Source of the DNA: Ligustrum vulgare
Taxonomy: Eukaryota > Streptophyta > Magnoliopsida > Lamiales > Oleaceae
Length of the DNA stretch: 64,000 bases
Direction: 5' to 3'
Assembly (NCBI GenBank): GCA_963555705.1
Contig: OY743174.1
Span: 61,774,234-61,838,233 of the forward strand
Below are positions 30,932 to 43,579 of the stretch, piece by piece; the stretch's first letter is position 1, and each line of letters starts with the position of its first letter. The position numbers were made by a program, and so were the translations under genes. Under the pieces are notes generated by a model, which saw only the letters and a program-made list of their open reading frames with translations, ran no database searches and had not been told where the DNA came from.

Positions 30932-32100
30932 GTTCTGTGGTACTCTATTACTTGACTAATTTTATTAATGCACTTGGACTTGAGACTGATTTACAATGTT
31001 ATCATTCTAAGATTTTTGTTTTCCTTTCAGTTATTTGACCATCATCATTTTTGTTGTCAATATGTAAATAACATCCTCCCACAAACTATGTTAGGATAAA
31101 GGTACAATTTGGTCCAAAGATAACTAAAATGTTGCGTAAGGCATTGGTTTGGTGAAGAAATTAACATTGATTTTTATCTTCATCCTGTGAAGATATGTCA
31201 CATATTCTCATAGTTTGAATTCGCATTTTTTGCGAATTTTGCGTCTATGCATTTTTAAATGCTTCTCATAGTGTATGGATTGTATCTAAGCGAATGACGA
31301 GTCCAAAGATTTTTCATAAGTGTTTCGATATCCACCTACGAATGTGACGATCGAACTTTTGCTAGGAAATGAACTCATTTGTTAATTTTGATCCGAATTT
31401 TTTCTATTGTGTTGTTTAAGTTTGGTGTGATGTATTTAGTGAGGGTAGGATCCTGGTTGGTGAGATGACCAATCAAATTTTGACTTTATGCAGCAGCTAA
31501 GACTTTCTCATGCCATATGGGATAATTAAAAAAATGTTTAACCCACACCTTGAGGATCCGAACCGAGTCATATGAGATAATTGATTGGCGGTAGAGAAGA
31601 GTTGTGGTGTGCTAAGTGCACAATGACTCTAATACCAAGGAAAAAGTATGAAAAAAGAAGGCAAAAATAAATTTAAAAAAAAATTATTGTTTATAACTTT
31701 ATTAATTAATTGATGACTATAGGTCGTAAGTACCTAACACGAATTGACTCCTATTTATAATGAAATGAAATTGACAATTCTTCATTATTTTTGTGTTGTT
31801 TATCTAATGAAATGATAACAATTATCAAGTAACAAACTAACAACTCTACGTTTTATAGGACTCTATTATTTAATTAATTCAATTGGACTTGAATTTGATT
31901 TACAATCTTTTCATTCTAAGACTGCAATTGAATTTTATTTACAATCTTTTATGATTCTAAAGCTTAGAGTTCCTTATCACTTCTTTGATCCTCATCATTT
32001 TTGTTGTCATTCCCTTGGACATTGCTAAGTTTGAACCTTCTTTAATGGGTCAAAGTTATTTCACTAATCAATGGATCATCTTCAACCATTGATTACATTA
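30932..32100 (-). repeat. Remnants of an older LTR element, interrupted by the Tat insertion
   Basis: About 31640-32060 resembles 20408-20585 joined to 30932-31060: 'aacaactct', 'actctattat', 'ggacttga', 'gatttacaat', 'catcatcatttttgttgtca' occur in the same order. Read on the minus strand each has TATAAATAGG and an AATAAAG. Next to the right-hand copy the minus strand reads TTGGTATTAGAGTCA, close to the initiator-Met primer site TGGTATCAGAGC. This suggests the right-hand copy is a 5' LTR and the Tat element landed in its partner. Only about 500 bp lies between the copies and no gene survives. Confidence 0.5.
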
Positions 32101-33302
32101 AGATAACATTATTCCGGCCCGCAACAACATTTTTAACGGTTTCAGGTTCTCATGGTTGTTTCATTTGACCATGTCTTGGACATCATAAGTGCTTTGAAAA
32201 AAAAAGGCAAACGTTCAGATATTATTATAAAAACTACCCTACTTCACACTCGCATAAGTGATTTTCTATCAAGAGAATTCTATCACACTCACATGATGTT
32301 CAAGATATAAAAATAAGGGTAATTATATTGATACCATCAATTTTGTTAATTACACCACACTTTTTTTTATTTACTAAATTGATCACAAGTAAATTGACTT
32401 AAATAACTATCCAATTATATTAGTTTTTCTTCTTTTTTATTTTTATGTACACCACAAAGTTCAAATCCTAAATTTTATATGTATTATTCTTTGAAAATAT
32501 CGTAAAATTCTTGTTGGGCATTGTTGCTACTTTATCTATTCTTGTCATAATTTGTTTGAAATTTCTTGTCTATAGCCAAACATTCTGAAACCCACCATAT
32601 TTTGGAATGGACAGACAACACAAGGCTTGGAAAATGGATTTTTCGAATTTCTTTGGCTTTTTAACTGAAGTTTGTGTTCTATTTTCACACAAAAAATGAC
32701 ACATCATTTCTATTGATTTGAAGACGTCATTTTTTGTTTGTCTGTTTGAAATACACAGCCCGAACGGGAATTTCGACCCTTAATGTATTGTGATGTTGAA
32801 AATGGAAGAAGCCTTCATAGATTTAATTGTGGTGTACCATGTTTTGTTTTCATTTTATTTAGTGAAGGTCATATTTGTGAAAATGAATGCGGTGTAACTA
32901 TAAAGTTCATGTTTTAATTAAAGTGTATATATAATATGGTATGGTTAACAAAATTCGTGGTGTCAATATAATTGCCCTAAAAATAATTATAAACTAAACA
33001 TATTTTATGAGAACCACAATTTTTTAACTGTACATTTTGTCAACTTATATTAAAATCTTTTAAAAATCTGATTTTTAATCCAAACAAGAGCATAACAGGA
33101 TTTTTTTTTTTTTTTTTTAATTTGCTTTTGCAATATTCTTGAGGAAAAAGTATCAAAACAGTGAAGTAGCAAACCTAAAGATTGATTTTCTAAAAAATAC
33201 CTAAATTAATTTTCTTATTGGCGGAAAAAAACTGCGATTAGATATCTTACACTTGCCCATTTCTTGATTTGGTTGTCAACAAAATATATATATGTATATA
33301 TA
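32101..33302. other. AT-rich DNA left of the Helitron
   Basis: No gene or bounded repeat is supported. It contains a T-tract at 33101-33118 and an alternating TA run ending at the Helitron insertion point. Confidence 0.5.
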
Positions 33303-35551
33303 TCCCTACTATATATAAAATTTACTTTCCAAATTACTGTTCAAGTACGATAAATAACGCTTTATGAAAAGAAGAAATGCGTTTTTCCTTGTTTTCCCCC
33401 CCTTCTCCGGTTCTTTCCTTTCTTATCTTTATTATATACGCACCGTCTTTTTTTTTCATTATTTTGTCTCGCTTTCTCTCTCTCTGTCTCTCTCTATATG
33501 TTCGAGACTCTTCATCGGTTGAATAGTGTGATTCACAGGGTTTTGCTGCGCCGATCGTGAAATCGCAACATCAAAGGTTATTTTTTTCCCCGTTTTTTTT
33601 TGTCTGTGTAGATCTGTGTAGATCTGTAGGTTTTTTTTTTTTTTTTTTTTTTCTGTTTTTTTGTGTATATTTGTGTATATTCCCTTAGTTCTCCCCTCCG
33701 ATTCTAATGTAGTTGTGATTGCAGGTGGTTCGTGTGTGAGGTTGGTTCGTGTATTTTCTTGCAGTCGACGGTAAGGGTTATATTTTTTTTTTTGTTAACA
33801 TATATTTTTTCACCTGCTTTAGGGTTTCGGTTCCTATGCTGTGTTTTCGTCGACAATCGTTGTTAGTTGATCATGGGTTTTTGGGTTTTTTTTTTCCCCG
33901 TAATTTTTTTTTTCTCGTTGTCTGTTCTTCAGTGAAAAAGGGTTTTTTGTGAAATATATGTAGTTCTGCTTCTTGTTTTCTTTCTTTCTCTGTTTTTTTT
34001 TTATTTTTTTTCTTTTTTCGTTTTTTTTTTTAACTGTAGGTTTCTGTTGAAATTATATTCAGACCGTTATTCCGCTGTACTTGTGTTTGTTTGTGTGTAA
34101 TATTGTTTATTCTATTGTATCTTTCTTATCTTGTAAAATGAAAAAAACTTCTAGAGGACATTTATGTATGTTTAGCATTGCTATATAACTCAAGAAAAGG
34201 AATTTTTGGGGAACTTTTACATCGCCTACAAAAAACTCAAACATTTGGGTAACACTTTATTATATACTTAAACAGATTTTCTATACTTTTTATTTATACA
34301 TTAATTTATTTTAAATTTTGCTGTTTTATGAATTATGTGGAATGTAAACATTTGGATAACACTTCATTTTTCGTTTATTTTATTTACTATTAATGCAAGT
34401 TGAAAGTTATGTGTTTGCAATTGATGTATATCGAAGGTTTCTCCCTATCAAATTTGCTTGTTCCCTTCATTCTTATGTTCTTGAGCTCCTTGATTTTTAA
34501 TGTATTTGCGTGTGGATGTCTAGATTAGTGTTGATCCTTTATTTTTTTTATTGTTTCTTCTTAAATGGACGCCAATGTTGTTGGTTTATCTTTGACATTG
34601 CAACAAATTGTGTTTAGTGTTCAAGAATTCTTGTTTTTTATATATGGTTTTATGGACTGCTTCTCATTTTTAAAAGGTAGTTTTTTGTGATTAATAAATG
34701 AAAGACAAGTTTAAAATTTTGTATGGTACTATTGGTTTATTCCACTTATCTGTTGAAGTTGTAGGTGTACTTGCTATATGTCAGTTTCAATGTTTTTTTT
34801 TTGTCTACTTAAAATAAATCTATTTTATCCATGTGTGTAGTTTAATTTTAAGGTATGTTGCTGTTGTTAGATTTAGATTTCAGTTACTGTCCACCATTTT
34901 ACCTTGTCAAGGTTTTTTTTTTTCATCTCTCTCTCTACAAATTTTATATGTTGTTTGCTACATAGTATAGTACACAAAAGTATATCACATTTATCAATCT
35001 TGGGTTCTTTTCCTTTAGTTTAGCTTTTGTTTTGCATGTAGATATATTATCAAAGGTGCATTAACTAATATGAGTTTTAAATAGTATTTTTATTTTTATT
35101 TTTTTTGTGTGTGTATATGTGTCTTTAAGACAGAGAGAGAGTTTTTTGCCTATTATGAGTTCTAAATTATAGTTTTTTTTTGTTTCCGCCATTTTTTTAA
35201 GTAATGCTTCTATTTTACTATGTAAAGTTATCAAGAATCTATTATCATAATGATTTTTGATGATTATATTTTTATTTGGACTAAATTGTGAATTTGAAAT
35301 TATTTTAATACTACATTTTATTATTATCGTTGATGCTTTTTTTCTTGTTTACTTACAACTATTAGATATACTTGTGTTTTATTCTTTTTCCTTTTTCTAT
35401 TGATATTTCCTTTTCCTTTTTCTATTGATACTTCTTTTTCCTTTTCTGTTGATACTTACGTATATTTTTTTTGTGTGTTTTACTTATGTTTTTTGTGTTT
35501 TCTTATTGATAACTAATTAATGGTAAAATCAAGGTTTTTTTAGTGATCAAT
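33303..35551 (+). promoter_or_regulatory. Helitron left terminus, promoter and leader of RepHel
   Basis: TATATA at about 33433 is followed by CT-rich start-like text (33470-33500). A probable exon at about 33510-33575 ends ATCAAAG before a very T-rich stretch that looks like a long leader intron. From 33620 to 35550 the DNA is T-rich on the plus strand, with many poly(T) runs and no supported coding frame. Confidence 0.55.
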
Positions 35552-38500
35552 ATGTCCAATATTAAAAAAAGGGAAGCACGAAACCGAAGACGACGGGAAT
35601 TATATGCTGAGAAAAAAAGAAAGCAGGAGACATCTAATGATACATTTGTACGACATAGGCGTCGTATTGATACTTTCTCTGGTTAGTTATGCAAGTATAT
35701 CGAAAAAAAAAAACTTTCTTGAATTTTTTTTTTTGTTAAATATATTACTTTTCCTATCTCTTAATTTGATATTATTTATTCTTTTATTTTTAGAGGAAGG
35801 ATCATCCACTGGATTTATTGATATCGATAAAGGTATTGAAATACAAGGTAAAAATAGAGGCTTAAGGTCTCCATCATGTCGTTTTTCGTTATATATAGAT
35901 TAATTATTGGTGATTTCAATTTTTTGTATGATGTGATGTTAATTCTTCTTTAAATGTAAATTCATTTTTTTATATACAGGGAACAATGATACTCAATTTA
36001 TAAGAAAAGATGAAACGACTAGATCGAACATAAATAATAACTACTTTAATTATTCTGAAAATATCAACAATGAAGAAGCTCACAATTTAAACGTCTATAG
36101 TAATGTTCTTTCTGAGCCGTATATTTTACCTGATCCAACATTTTGTTCTTATTGTGATGCTAAAAAATTTTATAAAGAAACAAAAGGATTTTGTTGTTCA
36201 AACGGTGAAGTGAAATTATGTTCAAATTACATGCCTGCAGAAATGCGTGAACTTTATTTGTCCAATTCTGATGCTTCATTTGATTTTAGAAATTTCTCAA
36301 GGACATACAACAACCATTTTGCTTTTACATCGTTTGGTGTTAAGTACGACAAAGAATTGTGCAAAAATAGTAAAGGAATATATACTTTTAGAGTCCAAGG
36401 TCAAGTGTATCATTATGTTAATAATTTATTACCTTCAAATAATGAACCATCATATTTACAACTATATTTTTATGATACTGAACATGAAATTGAAAATAGG
36501 CTTCGTTTTTCAGACAAGTTTATTGAATCTACAATTAAACAAATAGTGGAAGTTTTAAAAGTGAATCCATATTCTCAGTTTTTTCGTTCATTGAATAATC
36601 TTGAATCGTTTGAATCATTAAATATTATCTTGAAGTCTGACCCTTCTGTTGACCAAAGAATTTATAATAGACCTTCTGTTTCTCAAGTTGCTGTGATTTG
36701 GGTTGATGATAACTCTTCATCAAATATAACTGCACGAGATATTCGTGTTTTTGGTCATGATGGGACTCCACATCGTGTTCATTATTTTTATGGCTGCTAT
36801 GATCCACTTCAATATCCTTTGCTTTTTCCATATGGTGAGCCTGGTTGGCATCAAGGAATAAAAAAACATTGTAGAAGTCAACCATCTCTCCAAAAAACAT
36901 CTATTCTTGATTTTAATTACATTACTACCCCTGAGGAGTTATTTGAAAGAGAGGAAACAGGTAGCTATTATTAATTATTTAAAAATATAACAAATAGTAG
37001 AATTTAAATATCTTTTGTTTTTCCATTTATAAATTTATTATGTTTTTTAAAAATATTATTGTTTTGTAAAGTAACATTATTTTTTTCTTTTAATCGCAGC
37101 TCTAACAAAACGATGTAAGCGAGCTCAAATTTCCTTGAGGGAATATTACTGCTATAAGTTGCAGATTAGAGATCCAGGTAACATCATCCTCCTTCATACT
37201 GGTAGATTGCTTCAACAATATATAGTAGATATGTATATTAAAATAGAAACTTCTAGATTAGACTTCTTTAGAAAAAATCAACGTCAAATACGAGCAGACC
37301 TTTATCAAGGCATTGTTGATAGTGTTTCCTTAGGTGAAACTAGAGGATGTAAGATTGGTAAAAGGATTATTTTACCGTCGTCATTCACTGGGGGACCTAG
37401 GGATAACACAAAGAAGTACATGGATGCGATGGCTTTAGTTCAACGATTTGGAAAACCTGACATTTTCCTTACAGTTACATGTAATCCAAATTGGGTTGAA
37501 ATAAAAAATGAACTATTATATAGTGATCAAACGCACAATCGTCCAGATTTAATTTCACGTATTTTTAAGGCTAAATTAGAAGAGTTAAAGGACGATTTAT
37601 TTGACAAGAATATATTTGGTCCAATTGCAGCTTATATTTATGTCATTGAATTCCAAAAACGAGGATTACCTCACGCTCATTTTTTACTTATTCTAAAGCA
37701 TGGTTTTAAAATTACATCAACAAAACAAATTGACAACATTGTTTCATGTGAAATTCCATCTGAATCTAACAATTCTTATTTGCGTTCAAAAGTAATCAAA
37801 CATATGATGCATGGACCATGTGGTCAACTAAATCCAACTAATGTGTGTATGGAATACAATCAAACGTGTAAAAATAAATATCCTAAATACTTCATCTCAA
37901 GTACTAACCTAAAGAACAATTCTTATCCACTATATCGTCGATCTAACAATGGTGAAAAAGTGAAGGTTAGAGGTCATTTTTTAGATAATAGATGGGTTGT
38001 GCCATATAATCCATATCTATTATCTAAGTTTGACTGTCATATTAACGTTGAAGTTTGCTCAACAGTAAAAGCTGTGAAATACTTGTACAAATATGTGTAT
38101 AAAGGACATGATCGAATTAATTTTTCAGTCAACAATGACGAACAAAACATTGAGGTAGATGAAATTAGTAAATTCCAAAGTGCTCGATGGATATCAGCAC
38201 CTGAAGCAATCTGGAGAATTTACAGTTTCAATTTAAGTGAAAATTCTCCATCTATCGTTTCCCTTCAATTACATTTACAAGATCGGCAAAATATTACTTT
38301 TAATGACACTGATAATTTAACTAACATAGTTAACAACAATTTTCTTAAACGTACGATGCTTACAGAATATTTTCAAATGAATCTTACAAATGAAAAATCT
38401 AGAACTTTACTATATAGAGATTTTCCTATTCATTTTGTTTGGAACACACAAGGTCATTTTTTGAATCCAAGAAAACAAAAAAATGTTATAGGAAGAATTG

Positions 38501-40434
38501 TTTCAGCAAATCCAAACGAAGGTGAACGATATTACTTACGTATTTTATTAAACCATATTAAAGGTGCAACATCTTTTGAAAATTTGAAAAAGGTAAATAA
38601 TGTTCAAATGAATACATTTCGTGAAGCAGCTTCTGTCTATGGACTATTAAATGAAGATAAAAATTCTAATTTATGTATGGCTGAAGCTGTATTGTATCAA
38701 ATGCCATACTCATTACGTCGTTTATTCTCAACAATATTACTATTTTGCACACCTAATGATCCAAAATCTTTATGGTTAGCTTACAAAGAATTCATGATAG
38801 AAGATTATATTTTAAAAGGATTCTCCAAATCTACAGCTGAACATGCAAGTTTAGAGAATATAAATAATATACTTGAACTTTCAGGTAAAGATATAAATGA
38901 TTATAATTTAGTTCCATATTGTGTCTCTACTAATGAACATGATAAATTAACTGCCATGATTTCTGATGAGACAAAAGAATATGATGATGATGTAACTTTA
39001 TCATCAATGATTGAAAGCTTAAATAAGGAACAAAGAGATGCATTTGATCAAATCTCAAATAAAATACTAAATAATAAGCCTGGTTTATTTTTCATTGATG
39101 GACCAGGTGGTACAGGTAAAACTTTTCTGTACAAGACACTTTTGCGATCTATTAGAGCACAAAAAATGGTTGCTATTGCAACAGCTTCCTCAGGTGTTGC
39201 TGCATCTTTATTACCTGGAGGACGAACTGCACATTCTATGTTTAAAATACCGCTTGATTTATCTTCCAATCTCACATGTTCTATTAGAAAACAATCAGCA
39301 TTAGCAACACTATTAACAATGACCAAATTAATTATATGGGATGAAGCTCCTATGGTTCATCGTTCAGCTATTGAAGCTTTGGACAAGTTATTAAGAGATA
39401 TAACAGAAATTGACATGCCGTTTGGTCAAAAAGTCGTAGTTTTTGGTGGTGATTTTAGACAAATTTTGCCCGTGGTTCAGAATGGATCAAAAACCGATAT
39501 TATTCAAGCAAGTCTTGTGTTCTCTTATTTATGGCCGTCATTTACACGAATATCACTAACTCGCAATATGCGTGCACACCTTGACATTCCCTTTTCTAAG
39601 TACCTACTTTCTATCGGTAATAGTGACATTGAAACTCACACTTGTGGTATGATTGAATTGTCAAACAATATCGCTATTAAATTTGAAGAAGAAATGAAAT
39701 CATTAAATGATCTTATTGATTTAGTGTTCCCAAATATTGAATCTTATGATATGTGTAGTTTAACAATGATCAATAGAGTTATTCTAACTCCAAAAAATGA
39801 GAATGTTGATCACATAAATACCTTATTATTAAATAGAATCCATGGAGAGAAATTTGTGTACTATAGCTTTGACGAAGTGATTTATAAAACAGAAGGAAAT
39901 CTTCACGAAGATTTTTTAAATACATTAACACCTAATGGTATTCCTCCTCATGAACTTGTTCTTAAAAAGAATTGTCCTGTTATTTTGCTTCGAAATATCA
40001 ACCCTTCAGAAGGATTATGTAATGGTACAAGATTAATTTGTAGACAATTTGAACGCAATGTTATTGATGCTGAAATAGCAACTGGAGAATATCGTGGAAA
40101 ACATGTATTTCTACCTAGAATTCATTTTATACCATTAGAAAATGAGAAAGGTTTAGTTCCTTTTAGAAGAACTCAATTTCCTATTCGTCCATGTTTTGCT
40201 ATGACAATTAACAAAGCTCAAGGCCAAACATTAGATTTCATTGGATTATATTTACCTGAACCAGTCTTTTCACATGGTCAACTTTATGTTGCATTATCGA
40301 GAAGTAGATCGAGTTCTGATATTCGAATACTATTAAAACCACATATTTCAACATCCCATTTGTTACATCAATATTGTACCAAAAATGTTGTGTACAAAGA
40401 AATACTTGATTTAGTACATTCAACAGTCACTTAG
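35552..40434 (+). CDS. Helitron RepHel: HUH/Y2 Rep nuclease fused to PIF1-type helicase
   Basis: Coding exons 35552-35681, 35794-35847, 35980-36960 and 37100-40434 join in frame to 4500 nt (1499 aa), the usual size of plant RepHel. A basic N-terminus (KKREARNRRRRELYAEKKRK) is followed by a Cys-rich segment (FCSYC..GFCCSNG..LCSNY). The Rep domain has the metal-binding motif GLPHAHF (His580/His582) and the paired tyrosines YKYVYKG (about Tyr718/Tyr722). The helicase part has Walker A GPGGTGKT (about residue 1055), Walker B IIWDEAPM, GGDFRQILPVV, and C-terminal TINKAQGQTLD and YVALSRSR. No stop or frameshift is seen. It nicks, transfers and unwinds DNA in rolling-circle transposition. The first ATG is chosen because the exon-1 frame is open from there and exon phases match. 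Confidence 0.94.
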
Positions 40435-40510
40435 TATAAATATAAAAACATTTTGAGAAATTTGGAGATCCTTGGTTTATAAGCTTTTGGTTTGAAAACT
40501 CCTCTTACAG

Positions 40511-41434
40511 GCCCAACTCCAATCTGAGTTCACCTTTTGAGTCAATTGAGACTGAGAACGACAAGGATAATTATATCACTTGCTTAACTGGAAAATTTGC
40601 TTACTCCTGTGTTCAAGATCCCAACTTTCCCGTCAAAAACTCAAAGGTATGCTCTCCCCTCTCCTACTTTTTTAGTTTTTACATGAGAAATGTAGTTTAA
40701 TTTGGAATGTATTATTTTCCGCAGGGTATGGGACTCTCTTGTTCGCCACAATCAACGCTGTGCAATGTTATCGGATCGTGTGAGTGCAAGCAGAGGTCCA
40801 GTCGCTGCATTTCGCGTGTTTCATCACCATCGCGTGTCAACTTGAAAGATGGAGCCGTGTGGGCTTGCCTGTATGCGGCCGCAGAGGAGGCGGCTATGAT
40901 GCAAATGATTGAAGAAGCAAATGGATTCTACTCAAGCAACAACAGAGTTAGTGGAGTCCCAGTGCCTCCTAGAAAGCCGGGTCATGTTGCACTACCACTC
41001 AAGAACCCAAATTATGGCTCTGGGATATCTGCAACCCAAAGCCACCTTTCATATCAACAAATACAAGCTACCCAAGTGTGCAGTATTCGTGTAATTATTT
41101 TCACTGTTATAAAATTTGAGAAGTTCTTTACTGATTTGGTTTTTCTTGGTCAACTTCCAGCAGTTCAAGCTGCATCGTATGATGAAACAACAGCAGGGAA
41201 GTGATTTCTACCAACAGATGGTTCAGAATGGTGCAAAAAAGGGAGAAAGTCCTCAGGGCTTATCAATGGCTGCTTGGCCTACTTTACAACAGTCTCAGCA
41301 GAAACGTGAACAGCAGGGGTCAAGCATGAATGCGGTGTTTCTTGATGATCTGGGGACTAAAAAAGAACGTTCAGGAACTGGTATTTTCTTACCTAGAAGA
41401 TTTGAAACCGCTACTAGAACTCGCAAGAAACCAG
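40511..41434 (+). pseudogene. Captured fragment of a host gene of unknown function inside the Helitron
   Basis: Three exon-like blocks with retained introns: 40511-40646, 40725-41075 and about 41161-41434. They share one frame across GT..AG borders. Codon use is more GC-rich than RepHel. The encoded text includes LKDGAVWACLYAAAEEAAMM, GFYSSNN, PPRKPGHVALPLKNP, a Gln-rich part (MMKQQQGSDFYQQMV) and near the end GTGIFLPRR and TRKKP. I associate this combination with a plant-specific protein family of unknown function (C-terminus GTGVFLPRR..RKK). The first block begins at an acceptor site and the last ends at a donor-like CCAG|GTTT, so the first and last exons are missing. It lies 76 bp after the RepHel stop and in the same direction. 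Confidence 0.65.
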
Positions 41435-42133
41435 GTTTATCATCTCAACCATTAATGAATTTTTACTAATGCATGACAACTGTTGTTTGTAAGTAAATCA
41501 AATTTGCTTTTGTTACTTTTAACTACGGTCAAACAACGTTGTTTGAGATTTAAGGGGGGTGTCTGTTAGTGCGGGTAAATTTGTGTACTTTACGAGTAAT
41601 TTTCAATTGAGTTCAATTCTTGTTATTATGATGTTCAAGTTTTGTCGTTACTTGTTACTAATTTCTTTATGTTTCATATACTTTCACAGGTACCAATACT
41701 ATTATATCCAATTAATCAATTTGGTCTTATTGCCCTGTCCAGTAAGTGTTCTTCACTTCAAAATTCACTACAAATTTTTTTAGGAACTTTTTCCAAATAA
41801 TTATATTCTGATAAACGTTTTTGCTACATGATATTCTTTCTTTTCATATTGTATCATATTGTATATACATATATTAAACTATACATAAATAGCTTTTTTT
41901 TTATTAACTAGATTAATGTGAATAAACAAATATTTTTTTCTTATTTCATACAATTATATAGCATTTTTGTGTTCCACTTATTTCTACGATACGAGAAGTG
42001 AACAACTTTACGTGACTTACTTTTTTTTTTTTTTTTCAACACTGCACTGTAGCAAGAACAGGTCTGACAGAACAGTACCACTTTTTTTCTATTTTATTAA
42101 TAATTCAGTACTTTCTACTATCAAATTTTCATT

Positions 42134-42154
<21 letters not shown>
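41435..42154. other. Helitron spacer between captured gene and inverted terminus
   Basis: AT-rich, no supported gene. It may contain part of the captured gene's last intron. A (CA)n run (42137-42155) precedes the inverted terminus. Confidence 0.5.
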
Positions 42155-42164
<10 letters not shown>

Positions 42165-42506
42165 CACAAAAAAACAGAAAAAAAAAAACCTACAGATCTA
42201 CACAGACAAAAAAAAACGGGGAAAAAAATAACCTTTGATGTTGCGATTTCACGATCGGCGCAGCAAAACCCTGTGAATCACACTATTCAACCGATGAAGA
42301 GTCTCGAACATATAGAGAGAGACAGAGAGAGAGAAAGCGAGACAAAATAATGAAAAAAAAAGACGGTGCGTATATAATAAAGATAAGAAAGGAAAGAACC
42401 GGAGAAGGGGGGGAAAACAAGGAAAAACGCATTTCTTCTTTTCATAAAGCGTTATTTATCGTACTTGAACAGTAATTTGGAAAGTAAATTTTATATATAG
42501 TAGGGA
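42155..42506 (-). repeat. Inverted copy of the Helitron left terminus
   Basis: Reverse-complemented, this starts TCCCTACTATATATAAAA after an A, exactly like 33303 onward. It then follows the left terminus almost base for base to about 33680, including the TATA box, the CT-rich start region and the probable leader exon. The main difference by eye is a 12-bp 'gatctgtgta' repeat present only in the left copy, plus T-tract length. No matching CTAG/hairpin end in the same (minus) orientation was found between 40434 and 42155. Confidence 0.9.
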
Positions 42507-42525
42507 TATCTACAACCAATCCGCA

Positions 42526-42775
42526 TACCATACATATTTTTTCAGAAAAGAAGTGTAAAGTTACAAGCCTAAACGTACTCTACCAGATTTTTTCACTGCA
42601 GACAGTATCGAACAGTGTGCATAATCTTACTTTTCAACTGTTCCCCATACCATACCTATTTTTCATATCAGAAAAGAAAAAGAAGTGTGAATTTACAGAC
42701 CTAAATGTACTTTTGCCAGATTTCTTCACTGCAAACAGTGATAAACAGTGTGCATAATCTTACTTTACACCTACC
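42526..42775. repeat. Two-copy tandem repeat, about 120 bp
   Basis: Copies begin at about 42526 and 42649. Shared phrases in order: ccatacatatttttt / ccatacctatttttc, cagaaaagaag, cctaaatgtact, ccagatttcttcactgca, acagtgtgcataatcttact. Divergence is visible but the order is intact. Confidence 0.75.
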
Positions 42776-42874
42776 ACATCTTTCAAATTTCAGATTTTGA
42801 ATCATAACAGTAAAAAAATGAACAATAAAACTACAATTTAATTTTTTCTTTATTATTTGTGTATAATACTTGTA

Positions 42875-43098
<224 letters not shown>

Positions 43099-43198
43099 TA
43101 CGTATATGATTTAACAGTGACAGTGTAAAAAAAATCTTCTAACCATACTTCATCATACCTACTACATCAAACAAATATCAACTTTTGCTCTATTTTTT

Positions 43199-43285
43199 TT
43201 CTCTCTCTCTCTCTCTCCTGTATACCACACATCGTCATTCATATCTCTGTCCACAATACACAGAGTCTATATATACAGTTTATTA
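43199..43285 (+). promoter_or_regulatory. Probable core promoter of the Helitron RPA gene
   Basis: A short (CT)n, then 'ataccacacatcgtcattc', then TATATATA at 43268-43275. This block is a diverged copy of the microsatellite block at 42880-43094. A leader exon would follow and is probably spliced from CCG|GTATGT (about 43425) to an acceptor CACAG at about 43534, just before the ATG at 43551. Confidence 0.5.
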
Positions 43286-43579
43286 CTAGATTTACATTAC
43301 AAACAGACAGCTTCATCACAAAAAAATTTGAACACGGCCAGTGAAGAAAGAACAAAAAGATAACAGAATAGTTCATCTGTTCTCCCATTGTATTGCCAGT
43401 ATTGTGCTCTTTCAAAACCTAAACCGGTATGTATTCTATTTGCTCTTACATATATCCACATATATAGATGAAAAATAGATACATATATCTTTAAAAAAAT
43501 GCATCATTTAACCAAAAACTCTCTCTTTACACAGGTGAAACAAGCTGAAGATGTCTGGAAAACAAATGCTTATACCTGA

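Noticed and set aside
40434..42155. A complete minus-oriented nested Helitron ending left of 42155
   Set aside because: I looked for a hairpin plus CTAG end in minus orientation; the only ACTAG (about 41909) has no adjacent stem, so a complete nested element is not supported.
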